The position numbers and the translations under genes were made by a program. Below, one piece after another: positions 1-10,510 of a DNA stretch of 64,000 nucleotides. This stretch comes from Taxillus chinensis (lineage: Eukaryota > Streptophyta > Magnoliopsida > Santalales > Loranthaceae), in contig CM042085.1 in the NCBI GenBank assembly GCA_023512835.1, positions 35,232,324 through 35,296,323 on the forward strand. The letters are read 5' to 3'. Position 1 is the stretch's first letter, and each line of letters begins with the position of its first letter. The notes beneath the pieces are model-generated. The model had not been told where the DNA came from and made no database searches. It saw nothing but the letters and a program-made list of their open reading frames with translations.

Positions 1-94
1 ATCCCGAATAATGGTCCGACATCATCGGTCTCGCATAGTCTAAGAAGGTTCTGGGCATAAACCTATTACCCTCTTCTTCTTGGATATTGGCCAT
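1..94 (-). pseudogene. gag start of Tat/Athila-like element G (partial)
   Basis: Reading leftward from an ATG at 94, an open frame runs off the window edge and contains FMPRTFLDYARPMMSDHYSG. This resembles the N-terminal 'RTL-DY--P' stretch common at the start of Tat/Athila-type gag. Gag would form the capsid-like particle that packages element RNA. The lineage call rests mainly on its setting: about 385 bp downstream (in element orientation) of a tRNA-Asp primer site and LTR. Too little protein is present for a firm assignment. Confidence 0.5.
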
Positions 95-476
95 TGTAAT
101 TGGACACTCCTTCAGGTGCACCACCATTAGGCCTTAAATCTGCCATCAATTCACCTACTTGAATGCTCTAAGCCTTGCAATGCTTCTTGACCTCATGTGT
201 TGCTTCCCTAGTCGCTCTACGACGAGTTCGAACAATCTTTCAGGTTCCCGATTAAATGGTATAAACTCCTGTCTTGGCATGCACAACTAGGAATTCCTCA
301 AACACTTGGTGTATGTTCCTGTAAAACAACAAGAACACACCCAAAGACCTGGAACAATGCAAAATAAACAAATAAAGAACACAAAATAACAAAAATAAAA
401 GACAAAATAAAACACCAAGATCAAAATTCAAACAATTTCACTTAATGTTGATTTTAAAAACTAGTTAACCGTTGAA
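95..476 (-). other. Leader between primer site and gag of element G
   Basis: This is the untranslated leader of the minus-strand element, between the primer-binding site and the gag start. The part at about 330-430 is A-rich on the plus strand. I see no other feature in it. Confidence 0.5.
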
Positions 477-493
477 TCCTGGCAACGGCGCCA
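477..493 (-). other. Primer-binding site, tRNA-Asp type (element G)
   Basis: The minus strand reads TGGCGCCGTTGCC followed by an imperfect purine stretch, three bases after the LTR end. This is complementary to the 3' end of plant tRNA-Asp, the usual primer for Athila/Tat-type elements. It fixes the element orientation (minus) and the inner boundary of the LTR at 497. Confidence 0.8.
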
Positions 494-1404
494 ATTTGAC
501 AAACGGGTATTTCGTGAGCGAAACCCAAGTGAGGGTTAAGCTACCTTGTCGTTTAAATCCCTTCTCAAAATATTAATTCCCTTAACTATTGCTAAATAGA
601 ATAGCGACAAGAAAGGGGTCGATCCCACGAGATTACCAAGTTATCTAGCTTTAACTCAAATCACCAAATTAATCTTGCTTAAAACAATGTCTCGGCAAAC
701 AAAATTGTGTTTTAAAATTACTTTATCGAAACGAATTGCAATTGAAATAACTAAAAACGTTGGATTTAGAATCAAGGATTAAGGCATCTAGGGTCACAAT
801 TTCACCTCCCTATATTATCTCTCATGGTTCATGGTATTAGGGTTGTCTCGATTGAAAACATGTTAAACATAAGCTAAGGACAACAAATGGTCATTGAGGT
901 CCTTTTAAGAGTTGTATGCTAGAATAGTCATCTAAACACACAAACATGCAAAGCCAATAAATCATACTTGCAAAAGGATAATGATCACACCAATTACAAA
1001 TAAGTTATAAATCTCAATCCGCCCCCAGACTAGGGCTAAGAATACCAAGGTGTACATCCAAAGATAGAAATTAAGAACAGATTCCTAAAACATGCAAAAC
1101 ACAATCATCCAAACCCAATATTCATAAACACAAAGAAAGCAACAAGGGGCTACATTGCTCCCCTAGATTATAAGAACTACTCACGCATGATTACAAGCAA
1201 AACCATAGCAGAAGCTAAACATCTTCTTCTAATCCACGCGCGCAACAAGGCTTCAAATCCAGGCTCCAAAATCCGCGATGGGTGATCGCAACGGTTGCGA
1301 CGGCTGCTCTCCTAGGTCAAGGAGCAACCTCCAAGTCGTGAAGCCTCTCTCTCTCTAAAAACGTGTAGGGGGGTCTAGGTTACATAGCATGGGCGTGGGG
1401 CCTC

Positions 1405-1413
1405 TATTTATAG
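1405..1413 (-). promoter_or_regulatory. TATA box of LTR G
   Basis: TATAAATA-type box on the minus strand, about 40 bp downstream of the ACGT palindrome. It is the likely core promoter for element G. Confidence 0.6.
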
Positions 1414-1452
1414 AGGTTGGATGGGCCTTGAGGTATGTACCCTAGCCCATCT

Positions 1453-1474
1453 ATCAAAACGACGTAGTTTTGAT
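1453..1474. promoter_or_regulatory. ACGT-core palindrome in LTR G
   Basis: Inverted repeat with 8-bp arms ATCAAAAC and GTTTTGAT around a 6-bp core containing ACGT. The Tat-type LTR has one copy; the Tekay-type LTRs in this window have two. Its place just upstream of TATA suggests a bZIP-type (ACGT-core) enhancer element; that role is inference. Confidence 0.6.
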
Positions 1475-1995
1475 AAGTGACACTCCAAACTTTAAAATCT
1501 CTATCTTCCATCCACAATTTGGACATGGGCCTTCAGGAACAAATGATCAAGCATGGAAAAACGATAGGATCGGTCCAAAAATATCTCGCACGTCAATTTT
1601 CACGTGATATGGTGAATTCACGTACTGCTCCAAATCAGCTCAAACTCTCCCCAAGCTTCCTTGCATCCTGTAGAGGCCTGAGAAGCAAAAATGAAGGGCA
1701 CGTGAAATGAGTGAATTCACGTGCAGCTCCAAATGCTCTGATATTTCGTGGTAGGTAGAGGACATCATTTTAAGAAACTTTTCTTCTTGCATGCCAATTG
1801 TTTGAGGCCATCTACTATATTAAAAGTGAGCTCCAAAATCTGCCAAAAAAACTTAAAAACGCATGTATTTGTAAATAGCATCTTCCTAGGAGTTAGAACA
1901 AATATATATGATATATGAAGCAATAAGGCTCTAATCATGCTCTTAAACATCCTAAATAAACAATAGAATAACGGCATAAAATGCATGTTATCGGG

Positions 1996-2640
1996 GACTC
2001 TATTGGGACCTTGAGTCACCTATACATGAACGAGATTGTGAGACTGCGTGGAGTACCATCATCGGTTGTCTCCGACCGGGATTCGAGGTTCACTTCCCAT
2101 TTTTGGGCAAGGTTTCGCAGGAGGCTATGGGGACCAACCTTCACTTGAGTACAGCCTTTCACCCCGAGACCGACGGTCGACCGAGAGGACGAATCGGACC
2201 ATGGAGGACATGTTGCGGGCTTGTGTGCTAGATTTTGGGGGTTCGTGGGCAACTCACCTTCCTTTGGTGGAGTTTGCCTACAATAACGCTTATCAGGCAT
2301 CCATTGGAATGGCCCCTTTCGAAGCATTGTATGGGAGGCAGTCCCGCTCACCCTTGTGTTGGACTCGAGGTAGGAGAGGCGCTCTCTTGGGACCACAATT
2401 GGTTCAAGAGGCTACCGAGAAGGTCAAGTTGATACGTCGGCGCTTGTTATCACCCCGAGTCGACAAAAATCTTATGCAAATCAGCGGCGGCGACCATTGG
2501 AGTTTTCGTGGGCGATCATGTGTTTCTCCGTGTCTCTCCACGACATGGACATCGGCGCTTTGCGAGAGGTTCCAAACTCTCTCCTTGGTTCATTGGTCCA
2601 TTTGAGGTTATAGCTCGTGTGGGGCCTGTCGCTTACTAGT
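1996..2640 (+). pseudogene. Integrase core/C-terminal remnant (element F)
   Basis: Spread over shifted frames are the DDE second aspartate region VSDRDSRFTS, then a [23 protein letters not shown] helix holding the catalytic glutamate, WATHLPLVEFAYNN and APFEALYGRQSRSPLCW. These are hallmark Ty3/gypsy integrase segments. Integrase would insert the cDNA into chromatin. At least two frameshifts (near 2120-2160 and 2370-2460) and internal stops make it non-functional. The first catalytic aspartate lies outside the retained part. Confidence 0.85.
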
Positions 2641-2642
2641 TA

Positions 2643-2944
2643 GCATTGCCACCGCGATTGAGTCGGGTGCACAATGTGTTCCACGTGTCCCGATTGAGAA
2701 AGTATCATCCCGACCCCACTCATGTGATCGATTGGGGGACTTTGGACATTAAGGATGACATGTCCGTTGTTGAGGCCCTTATCCGTATCCTAGATCGGCG
2801 GGAGAAGCTTTCTTTGGGTCGTGCTATTCCTTTGGTTCGCGTGCCGTGGGCAAGATCGTGGCATTGAGGAGGAGACATGGGAACGTGAGTCCTGGTGATG
2901 CGATGACCAGACCCGAGTTGTTCGAGGACGAACAATCTTAAGGG
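2643..2944 (+). pseudogene. Integrase C-terminus with chromodomain (element F)
   Basis: The reading SRVHNVFHVSRLRKYHPDP, then THVIDWGTLDI, RILDRREK and IPLVRV, continues after a one-base shift into DRGIEEETWERES and ends FEDEQ-stop. This is the Tekay/Del type of chromodomain, which in the family directs integration toward marked chromatin. The aromatic and acidic core IEEETWE is preserved. A frameshift near 2850 separates the two halves. Confidence 0.8.
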
Positions 2945-3170
2945 TGGGAGGTGGTTGTAATGATGTGTTTTCTTGTGGTTCATGATTTGGTGTGTTTGTA
3001 TTTCTACTTGTAAACTGGTATTTTTATTGAGATGTGTTTTGAGATTGCAATGTGTGATGTCCTGTTATGTTGTGTGATCCATCCTGGGCGTTGTGGCTCA
3101 TTGTCTTGCAAATGGGCCACATGTGTTTGTTTTCCTTGCATGTTGTTTCTTTTCGAGGACGAAAAGTCTT
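2945..3170 (+). other. 3' untranslated region of element F
   Basis: Non-coding sequence between the pol stop and the polypurine tract. The motif TTCGAGGACGAA occurs twice, once in the codons for the last residues (near 2926) and again at about 3153, as though the end of the element had been duplicated. The same paired arrangement is seen in element A and in C. Confidence 0.6.
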
Positions 3171-3183
3171 AAGGGGGAGAGGA
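3171..3183 (+). other. Polypurine tract (element F)
   Basis: AAGGGGGAGAGGA directly abuts the LTR start TGTAATGACC. It is the plus-strand DNA primer site for reverse transcription. Confidence 0.85.
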
Positions 3184-3798
3184 TGTAATGACCCGTGTTT
3201 TGCGGTATGTAAGAAGTTAACCACAGATGCCTTGTGAGTGAAAATTGTTGGGCTTTAGGGAATTTCCTTCCCACACACTTTAGCTAAAACACCTTGGATG
3301 TTGGTGTACAAGTTTGAGGCAAGAGATGGGCCCAAGAGGGGACTTTTAGGAGGTGCAAGTGACAATTCATAACGTGCTTTTATGCCCTAGGAAGATGCTA
3401 TTTGCATATACAGGCGCTTTTTAGTCGTTTTGTCAGGTTTTGGAGGTTGATTTTGACCAAGTAGATGGCCTCAAATCAATTGGCGTGCAGAACAAAAGTT
3501 TCTCAGAATGATGTCCTCTACCTTCCACAGAAGTTTCAGAGCCAAAGGCCTTGAACGCCAATTGGACCAATTGGCGTGCAAGCATATTATTGCATACCAG
3601 CCTTCTACATGATGCAAGGAAGCTTGGGGTAGAATTTCAGGGTATTTGGACCTGCACGCCAATTGGGGATATGGCGTGCAGCCATATTTTTGTACCGTCA
3701 CCTTGGTTTTGTTATTCTAATTATATTTTCCCAAAGGACCATGTTGGAATTATAGATATTTTGGCGTGTATGGATGCGGGAAGGTTATAGCTTGTTCC

Positions 3799-3877
3799 AT
3801 CAAAACTACGTCGTTTTGATCTTTGGGTTACACTTAATCAAAACTACGTCGTTTTGGGGTTTGAGTTATCTATATAA
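3799..3877 (+). promoter_or_regulatory. Paired ACGT palindromes and TATA box, LTR F
   Basis: Two copies of the palindrome (arms ATCAAAAC/GTTTTGAT, core TACGTC) lie about 16 bp apart, the second lacking its last bases. A TATATAAA box follows at 3871-3877. The same arrangement recurs in each Tekay-type LTR of the window, which implies a conserved promoter. Confidence 0.6.
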
Positions 3878-3945
3878 AGAGGTGCAGGTTTCCTTGTTTT
3901 AGGTTTAGGGTTTCCTTCTACTAGCCATTGCACGTCGAGAAAGAT

Positions 3946-3948
<3 letters not shown>

Positions 3949-4018
<70 letters not shown>
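3949..4018 (+). repeat. GA microsatellite in the LTR leader
   Basis: About 70 bp of nearly uninterrupted GA dinucleotides about 75 bp downstream of the TATA box, so probably in the transcribed leader. Shorter GA runs occur at the same place in the LTRs at 12637 and 42480, and TC runs in the minus-strand LTRs. Confidence 0.9.
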
Positions 4019-4020
<2 letters not shown>

Positions 4021-4509
4021 AGAGAGAGGGAAGGAAGGAGAGTCGCTTAGTTTCTCGCCTGGAGCGTCTTGCGTGTGGAGGACAGTGTCTAGCGCGGGAG
4101 CAAGAGCAGGAGGACGTTTTCTAGGTAGGGGTCTGTCTTCCTTGTACCTATCCCAGGGTTATGGCCTTGTGGTAGTCAATTTTGTAACTGGATATATATA
4201 TATATTATATGTAAATCCATATAGGTGTGATCTCCTATATGGATGTTGGCCTTCAATGGCGTGTCTGTGTTTGGAATTAGGCCCTGTGTGGCACCGCACA
4301 TTAGGTGTTTGATATTATGCTCGGTGAGGCCATGCATGTTATGCGGTTGAGGTTATGCAGTGTGGTGATGCCTGGAAAAGTGTTTGATGAAATGTGTGTG
4401 AGGATATGCATGCTAAGTGTTTGATGTTATACTAGTGTGGATATGCATGTTAAGTGTTTGTTGTTATGCCCGAATAACAGAGATATATATTGAGTGTCCG
4501 TTGTTGTGC

Positions 4510-4730
4510 CCGTGGAGCCTAAGAAGCCCAAGAGGCCGAGGCAATGTCTCGTGGAGCCTAAGAAGCCTGAGAGGCTAAGGCAATGCTTGTGTACTGTGGA
4601 GCCCGAGAGGTCGAGTTACCGTCGGTGAGACCGATTGTGGAGCTTGAGAGGTCGAGTTAATGTCGTGAGACCGATCGTGGAGCCCGAGAGGGTGAGTTAC
4701 GTCGGTGGGACCGACCGAGGAGTTTTTGTG
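4510..4730 (+). repeat. Minisatellite in LTR F
   Basis: Degenerate units of roughly 40 bp built on GTGGAGCCxxAGAGGxCGAG. It sits at the same relative position as different minisatellites in LTRs A, C and I. Confidence 0.7.
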
Positions 4731-5307
4731 GCAATGATTATGTTTGTTTTGTGGCTTGCCGTGTATAGTATTGATTATGACCCGTCTAGAATATAATTGC
4801 CACGACACCACACTTGAGCACTTCTTCATATAGGTGGTAGGAGCATGGGATGGGTTGGGAGACATGATCCCTACCGAGCCGTGGTTGCTCACCCCTCCTA
4901 CTATGGTGTGTTCTCTTGCAGGGAACTTACAGGCGTTAGGGTGGGAACACCGAGGTGGAAGAGTTCTGCTTTTGTGGCTTTGTTTTATGTTAATTATGTT
5001 ATGTAATTTCGTTGAGGCCTTGTAACCTCAAATGGGAGATATTGTAATGGAGTTTGAAACATAATAAAGGCATGTGGTTTGAATTTAATAACTATGTGAT
5101 TTTGGTCTCTGAAAATAAAATGTGAAGTGTATGTTGTATTCCACCCCTTTATCCAAAGCCGGGTAAGGGAGGGTCACGTTTTGGTCTCCTCGGGTTGGAA
5201 ATCCGGGTCGTGACAGGACATAGACGTTTTCACATCCGACGTCCTGCGACGGATCTCAGGTAATGAATTTTTATGTACAGGATGATGTGGATTTGTTTTG
5301 AAGGACC

Positions 5308-5755
5308 ATGCATTTCGTAGTGGAGGCTAAGCCTCATAATTATCCGTTGGCCCAGTACAAATCCATTATGTTGTGCGAATTATATGAGCACCCCTTGTCC
5401 GAAAGTGTTTTGCGTCAGCACATGAATGGTGCAAATGAAGGCCACCGACCCTGGGGCACCGTGCATGAGGTATTAATCCCTATTCACATTTATCACCATT
5501 TTGTATTAGTGCACTTGGATTTGAGTGCAGGCATGCAGTGCTGTATGATCCAAGTCAAGGCCATGGGGCGGCAACTTGTTCATGGCCTCATGAAAAGAAT
5601 CAAAGACGCAATAAAGAAAGAGGGGTTGCTCGCAGGACAAATCACCTCTCATTCACCTCACCAAAATGGAATTCCCTCAATAGCCTAACTAGTTCAGTTT
5701 GTGGGATTTTCGTTTGTTATTATTTGCTTGGCTATCCCGTAGTAGAGAGATAGCT
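5308..5755 (+). pseudogene. ULP1-like (C48) cysteine peptidase remnant
   Basis: The first frame gives VLIPIHIYHHFVLVHLDLSAG, the histidine strand of a C48 (ULP1/SENP) fold. A shifted frame gives YDPSQGHG, around the catalytic aspartate position, and then VCGIFVCYY, matching the catalytic cysteine segment usually written DCGxFVC. The glutamine oxyanion segment is unclear. ULP1 enzymes remove SUMO-like tags; in plants such domains are well known inside Mutator-like (Kaonashi-type) and some other transposons. The aspartate before Cys-Gly is lost and there is at least one frameshift, so it is not functional. Confidence 0.65.
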
Positions 5756-7260
5756 TGGCCGTACACGCGAAACTTCACTGATTTCGTGGCTCGTGTAAGG
5801 AGAATGGTGGCCTAGGTCATCTACTATTATAGCTTACCCATGAGATAGGTCAGGATCTTCCTAATCTCTTTTCCTTATTTCATGCCATGAGGACATAGCA
5901 TATTTTAAGTGTGGTGTGTTGGGGAAATTACTTGAGCCATTTGTTTGTTGTTTATGTTGTGTGATTGCATGTTTTGTTTTTTGTTTTTTTGTTTTTGGTT
6001 TGTTTGTTAGTGGCATTTTTATTTTGTGTTTTTTTTTTGAGTTGCTTGATTATGTAATTGCATGTGGAGAGGCATGGATACTAGGTATGCAATTTTGGCT
6101 TAATTTTTATGCCACATTCATATCATTAAGGTAGTTAAGGTGTGTTATGCTTTGGTCCAATCATGTCTCTACTTTGTGAATGATATCACCATGTTAGCAG
6201 AGCTAGAATTTGAATATTAAATGGCATGACATGCTAGGATAACACTTAGTGTCCCTCGAGTTGTGAAAAGCCTCTTCCTAGCCTTTGAGTGCCATTATTG
6301 GGTTATGGGTTTATAGTTTGCTACTCCTCTAGCATTCAACATTAGTTATTTAATGGTAGGAGTCAAGTAAGCATGTGATTACTTCTTAGTGCTCGATGCT
6401 TGGTGTGTATAGCTAGTGATACAAGGCCATTAAGTCACTTTGACTTCCTATACATCCTAGTTCTGTGTTTATCTCATTGAAGAAAAAGGCAAAAAATGAA
6501 AAAAAAAAAACGAAAATAAAAAAAATAAAAGAGTGAATAATCCATCAAGGGAGAGCATTAAATGCAACCTTGTAAGGTTATTATTTAAAAGAAGTGTGGA
6601 AAAAGCCAAAAAACAATATAAAAACAGAAAAAGAGAAAAATATTTTCGGAATAAAAGCCACAATGGCTTGATGTTTATTTGTGTGCTTGTGTGTTTTCTG
6701 ACCCACATTGGCTGAAATTTTTATTTTTGTGTTGGTTTAGAGAGTTGAGCTTAACTCTTAGGCTCAAGGTGTGTTTATTTGAATAGTGTGTGAGTTCCCA
6801 AATAGAGTAGGCTAGTGGGTGTGTTTCCTTTGATGAGCGGGATTTGGAACTCTCATGTTTGCTTGGCAAGTACTTAATTAATAACTAGTGGAGAATGTAG
6901 TGAGAAGTTTACCAACCCATTATCTTCCGTTAAACGCTGTAGTTGGGTTTGTGAGGAGAGAAATGAGGATTTATATTTAAGTGAGGCTGCTCTAACCTTG
7001 GTGAGGACTTTAAGGGGAACTAGATGCTGTTTTATCATGGAATGTTTCTTAATATCTGAATTTCGGTGATGAGACTGCAAGGTTGTTGGACTTAGGGTAT
7101 GTACATGAAAGAGCTAACTTATAATTCATTTTGGTTACTTGAATGCCTATTTCATCATGATAAAGTTGCATGCCTAGGAAAACATGACTCTCTTTGATTT
7201 TTATTTTCATTCCAGGGTGATTGTGTGTTTATTTTATTTTTGCATGCTTGTATGTTTTTG
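5756..7260 (+). other. Non-coding 3' region of element H
   Basis: No credible coding sequence. At 5887-5920 there is a GAGGACATAGCATATTTTAAG linker-type motif (shortened here; it runs into GTGTGG), resembling the end of internal coding sequence in Athila-like elements. A T-rich stretch (5970-6040) and an A-rich stretch (6480-6660) follow. The short open frames here are low-complexity. Confidence 0.5.
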
Positions 7261-7295
7261 CTTGAGGACAAGCAATGGTTCAAGTGTGGTGTGTT
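7261..7295 (+). other. 3' linker and degenerate polypurine tract of H
   Basis: GAGGACAAGCAATGGTTCAA followed by GTGTGGTGTGTT directly precedes the LTR start TGATAATG. The GAGGACAAGCAA motif just before a purine-rich tract is characteristic of Tat/Athila-type 3' ends; here the tract is interrupted by T residues. Confidence 0.65.
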
Positions 7296-8780
7296 TGATA
7301 ATGTGCATTTATGCCATTATTCTTGCACATATTTAGGGTAGTAAAGAGCATGTTTTGAGCCTAAATTGCACCATAATGCATAGATAATTGCTCCAACACC
7401 TAGGAAGATCTTGTTTGCCTATATATATGTCCTTTTGAGCTGTTTTGGCAGGTTTTTAGGTAATTTTCTTCTTATGAACATCATCCAACTCACTTTATTT
7501 ACCGAGAGAGAATTTATGGCAAAAGAGAGCAGCTTGAGGAGGCATAAATAAAGTGCACGTGAGATGGGGCATTATCACGTGTAAGGGGATTAATGCATGC
7601 CTACCTTCTACATGATTCAAGGAAGCTTTGGGCTGAATTTCACATCATTTGGAGTTGCATGTGATATGGGGATATTACGTGCATTATCACGTGCAAGCCT
7701 ATTTTTGCACAGTCCCCTTTGATTTGTGATGACTTCTCCCTAAAAAACATTGGCTTAATTTTGCTTGGTTTAAGTTATATTGTACTTTTGAGGTGGATTT
7801 TGGGTCATTAACCAAAACTACATAGTCTCACTTCTGATGCCACCGGGGGCTAGAGCACATCTTTAGCTTCACCGCAGCCCTATAAAAAGGGGGAAGAACA
7901 TCCCTTGCAGAACATCTTGGATGCCCTAGATGACATTGAAAACGCGAAAAGCTGAAGAACTACCTTGAAGGCCGGGATTGCTGCTGGAACTGAAGATCAG
8001 AGTTGGGGTTTGGATCTATCTTGCACCTGTTTCAAATGTTGTATTTGATTGAATTCTCTGTAAACTTCAGCATGTGTGAGTAGTTCTTTAATTCTAGGGG
8101 AGCAATGTAGCCCCCCTATGCTGTAATACTGACTTTGAGTGAATTATGGGCTGTTTATGTGAATCTTTGCATGTTCCAAGAATTTTATCTTCACTTCTAT
8201 AATCTGGGATGTGCACTTCTGGTTTTCTTAGTCCTAGTTTGGGACAGATCTTATGATTCTTGACATACACATGTTTAGTGTGACCATTATCCTAGCATGT
8301 GTGTGATTTATTGGTTGTGTAAGTCCGTAGTGATGACCATTCATGCAGTAAGCTCTTAGAAGGTCCGACAATGACCTTTGCAGAACCTTGGTTGATAGAT
8401 AGCATGCATCTCAGAAAAACAAACTCAAGAATACCTAAATCAGTAAAAACAGTGTAGGGTTGGTGAATTTGTGACCCTAGATGTCTTAATTCTGAAATAT
8501 CAAATCCAAATCAATCTCTGCCTCATTAATTTCTAGAACATTAAAAACATTAGTTCATTAAAAAAACATGTAGAAGGGTAAGCTAAAACATGTTCTAGGA
8601 CTTGAGTAAATTGGTGATTTGATTGAAAAATTGGAAAACTTGGTTATTCCCTGGTAGGTTCGACCCCTTACCCTGCCGCTATGCGTTGTAGTAAACATTA
8701 AGGGAACTAAAAATACAAATTTTGAGGAACAATTTAAATGATAATAGCTAAACTATTTTAGTATGGCTAAAAATTTGTTC
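7296..8780 (+). repeat. 3' LTR of Tat/Athila-like element H
   Basis: It starts TGATAATGTGCATTTATGCC and ends at about AATTTGTTCA. It matches LTR G and the LTR at 51435 (inverted) in its terminus, in U3 segments such as CCTAGGAAGAT and TATCACGTG, and strongly in the U5 (GGGGAGCAATGTAGCCCC, the pairwise order of conserved blocks, and the final GGTTCGACCCCTTACC region). It diverges more than those two from each other, so it is an older or separate subfamily copy. Confidence 0.75.
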
Positions 8781-9816
8781 ATCGATCGCAGACTCGTAGA
8801 GTCGTAGAGTTACGATTAATAGAGTGACACAAAAGACCTAATCGAACCCGAACTCTAGCCTCGAAGACTCGAAGATATCAGAGTCGAGACTCGCATAAAT
8901 TAACACTATAAAGCCTGAAGTAAAAGTCCACAACTTCTACAGGCTCTACCCAAAATCTTCGAGTCACCAAACCTACGAGGCACCTACCTTCGAGTCAAAC
9001 GTGCAACCCTAAGTATACCCTAAGTATCCTAACTTAGCGATATCGTCGACTAGGGTTTGTACATGAAGCTCGCGCCATTGTAAGCGTTGAGTGCATTTAA
9101 TGTCGCATTAATTATCGCTAACCACCACAACAGATGAACCGTCAAGATCAATCGCATCGGTATGGGCATGCAAATATGCATGATAGGCAACAGATCTACG
9201 GATCAAAGCAGATCACCCATCCCTTGCACTTCGCATTTTCGGTGGCGGGAAGTCGACTATCAGGATGGACAACAAGGTGCACTAGCACTATAACCTTAAA
9301 ATATATCTCTCACACACAAAACGACAAAGATGTGAGTCAACCTCTCTCTCAAAAAGCGTGGAACACAGAACACAAGATATAGGATTCGACACACGTTAAA
9401 GAAATAATCTTTTGTAGAAGAAGAACGCAAGAGTTTCAACACTAGAGAGAGAGAGACTCGAGAGAATTCTTCCAAGTGTTGTGCACCGTGTTGAACCGAA
9501 CAAGAACAATCCTTTGATTAATCACAAACTCTTGTTCATCAAAGATCCAAGACTATCTTCGAGTCTAATTTCTGTGTTGTTTTCCACAATCCAAACTATC
9601 ATAGATCATTCCTTTCACATCTGAGATCTATTAAGCAAAGAGCATTTACTCACATCTCAGATTTGTCTGATAGTTCATTATAACTCTCATTCCATATTGT
9701 CATCTTCTCAATTACTACTTCCATCATAGTTATCCATAGAAGAATCAAAAACCAGCTAACAGTCTAGCTTCCGCGCACGAAGAAAGTCTATTCACCCCCC
9801 CCCCTCTAGACTCACT
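8781..9816 (+). other. Probable 5' LTR/leader part of copia element D
   Basis: No coding potential. It contains clusters of GACTCG/GAGTC words (8800-8900), a GAGAGA run (9440) and ends in a C-tract, TTCACCCCCCCCCCTCTAGA, just before gag-like sequence. Such a C-tract near the end of the 5' LTR is usual for SIRE-like copia elements. A clear primer-binding site and LTR start were not found; the left end may have been removed by element H. Confidence 0.35.
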
Positions 9817-10510
9817 TTGGGACCTATATCCAGCACGGAGCGATCTGAGCCTCAATCTCAAGATTGCTATAATTGTGAAAAACCAAAATCCAAATCAGTA
9901 GATAAGAGTGAAAAGGATAGATTCCGATGCTCCACCTCTGAAAATTCCAAGAAGAAGAGGAATGCGTTTGTAAATATGAAAGTGGCACGGAGGAAGAGGA
10001 GGAATCCTCTGATGATGAGCCAACAGAGAAGGCGAACGTCTGCCTTATGGCAAATACTAAGGTGCCTTTTTTCTCTGAGCTTTTAAGTAAAATAGAATAT
10101 CTTACTACTAAACATGATCATGAAAAAAGTGATAGATTAATTATGACTCAAATATATCAAAACGTGAGCGGACAAGCTAAAAGACTTGAACTAACAATTT
10201 CCAATCTTGAAAAGGATTTTGCCAATCTAAGGAGTAAAGAGGTTTAGTATCAAAATCTTAGAGCTGAAAACCATTTACTTAACACCAACTTAACCAACCT
10301 AATCGTAAATCTAAAGAGACTCGAAAATAAACTTGAGAAGAAAAAAGAAGTAAATCGTAAGTGGCTAAAATCAAGAGAAATAGCCTCTACGTTTAGGACT
10401 AATCCGGATGATGTTCGAGTCAAACCAGGCTTAGGCTCTGAAGAATTATCCTCTACACCTATCACCGAATGTCCCTCGGACTTCACTCCTAAATTAACCA
10501 ACTTATATCC
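9817..10510 (+). pseudogene. Copia gag remnant (element D)
   Basis: The first part has CYNCEKPKSKSVDKSEKD, a zinc-knuckle-like stretch with the histidine lost. In another frame come EEEEESSDDEPTEKANVCLM and ANTKVPFFSELLSKIEYL, an acidic segment followed by NVCLMA that is common in SIRE-like copia gag. A heptad-like, lysine/leucine/asparagine-rich segment (QNLRAENHLLNTNLTNL) suggests a coiled coil. Stops at 10246 and in the first frame show decay. Gag would form the particle. Confidence 0.7.

Larger units (their letters stand above)
497..1992 (-). repeat. 5' LTR of Tat/Athila-like element G
   Basis: On the plus strand it runs from TGACAAACGG at 497 to GTTATC at 1992, where Tekay-like integrase sequence resumes abruptly. 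A second copy of the same family lies at 51435-52902, and a more distant one (plus strand) at 7296-8780. In element orientation it holds a U3 with CACGTG-containing inverted segments, an ACGT palindrome (1453-1474), a TATA box (1405-1413), a TC/AG-rich 5' leader, and a downstream U5. The outer terminus reads CGATAAC rather than TGATAAC, in this copy and in the 51435 copy. The matching outer LTR lies beyond the left edge of the window. Confidence 0.8.
1993..5215 (+). mobile_element. Tekay/Del-like gypsy element F, truncated 3' half
   Basis: It begins abruptly at 1993 in mid-integrase, exactly where LTR G ends. The homologous integrase in element A (minus strand, near 16190) runs on across the equivalent point, so G was inserted into F and the rest of F lies left of the window. 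It contains the integrase tail, chromodomain, polypurine tract and 3' LTR. The order IN-chromodomain-LTR and the C-terminal ending FEDEQS are typical of Tekay/Del chromoviruses. Confidence 0.85.
3184..5215 (+). repeat. 3' LTR of Tekay-like element F
   Basis: It starts TGTAATGACCCG after the polypurine tract and ends GTCGTGACA. Inside are a U3 block homologous to the Tat-type LTR, an ACGT palindrome (3799-3820) and a partial second copy (3837-3856), a TATA box (3871-3877), a long GA microsatellite, and minisatellite arrays at about 4300-4500 and 4510-4730. It is of the same family as the LTRs of C at 11952 and 41799 (plus) and more distantly those of A and B (minus). Confidence 0.85.
5216..8780 (+). 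mobile_element. Tat/Athila-like element H, 3' part
   Basis: It resumes directly after the end of LTR F. It contains a ULP1-like peptidase remnant, two GAGGACA-linker motifs typical of the 3' region of Tat/Athila-type elements, and a 3' LTR at 7296-8780. The 5' part presumably lies beyond F and the left window edge, so F appears to be inserted in H. That the peptidase belongs to H, rather than to an older insertion, is inference. Confidence 0.6.

Noticed and set aside
5916..6134. Hydrophobic open frame that could be a membrane protein
   Set aside because: T-rich low-complexity DNA gives phenylalanine/leucine runs; no other support.
9770..9830. Possible copia primer-binding site after the C-tract
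   Set aside because: No TGGTATCAGAGC or close variant is present; only the C-tract supports an LTR end.
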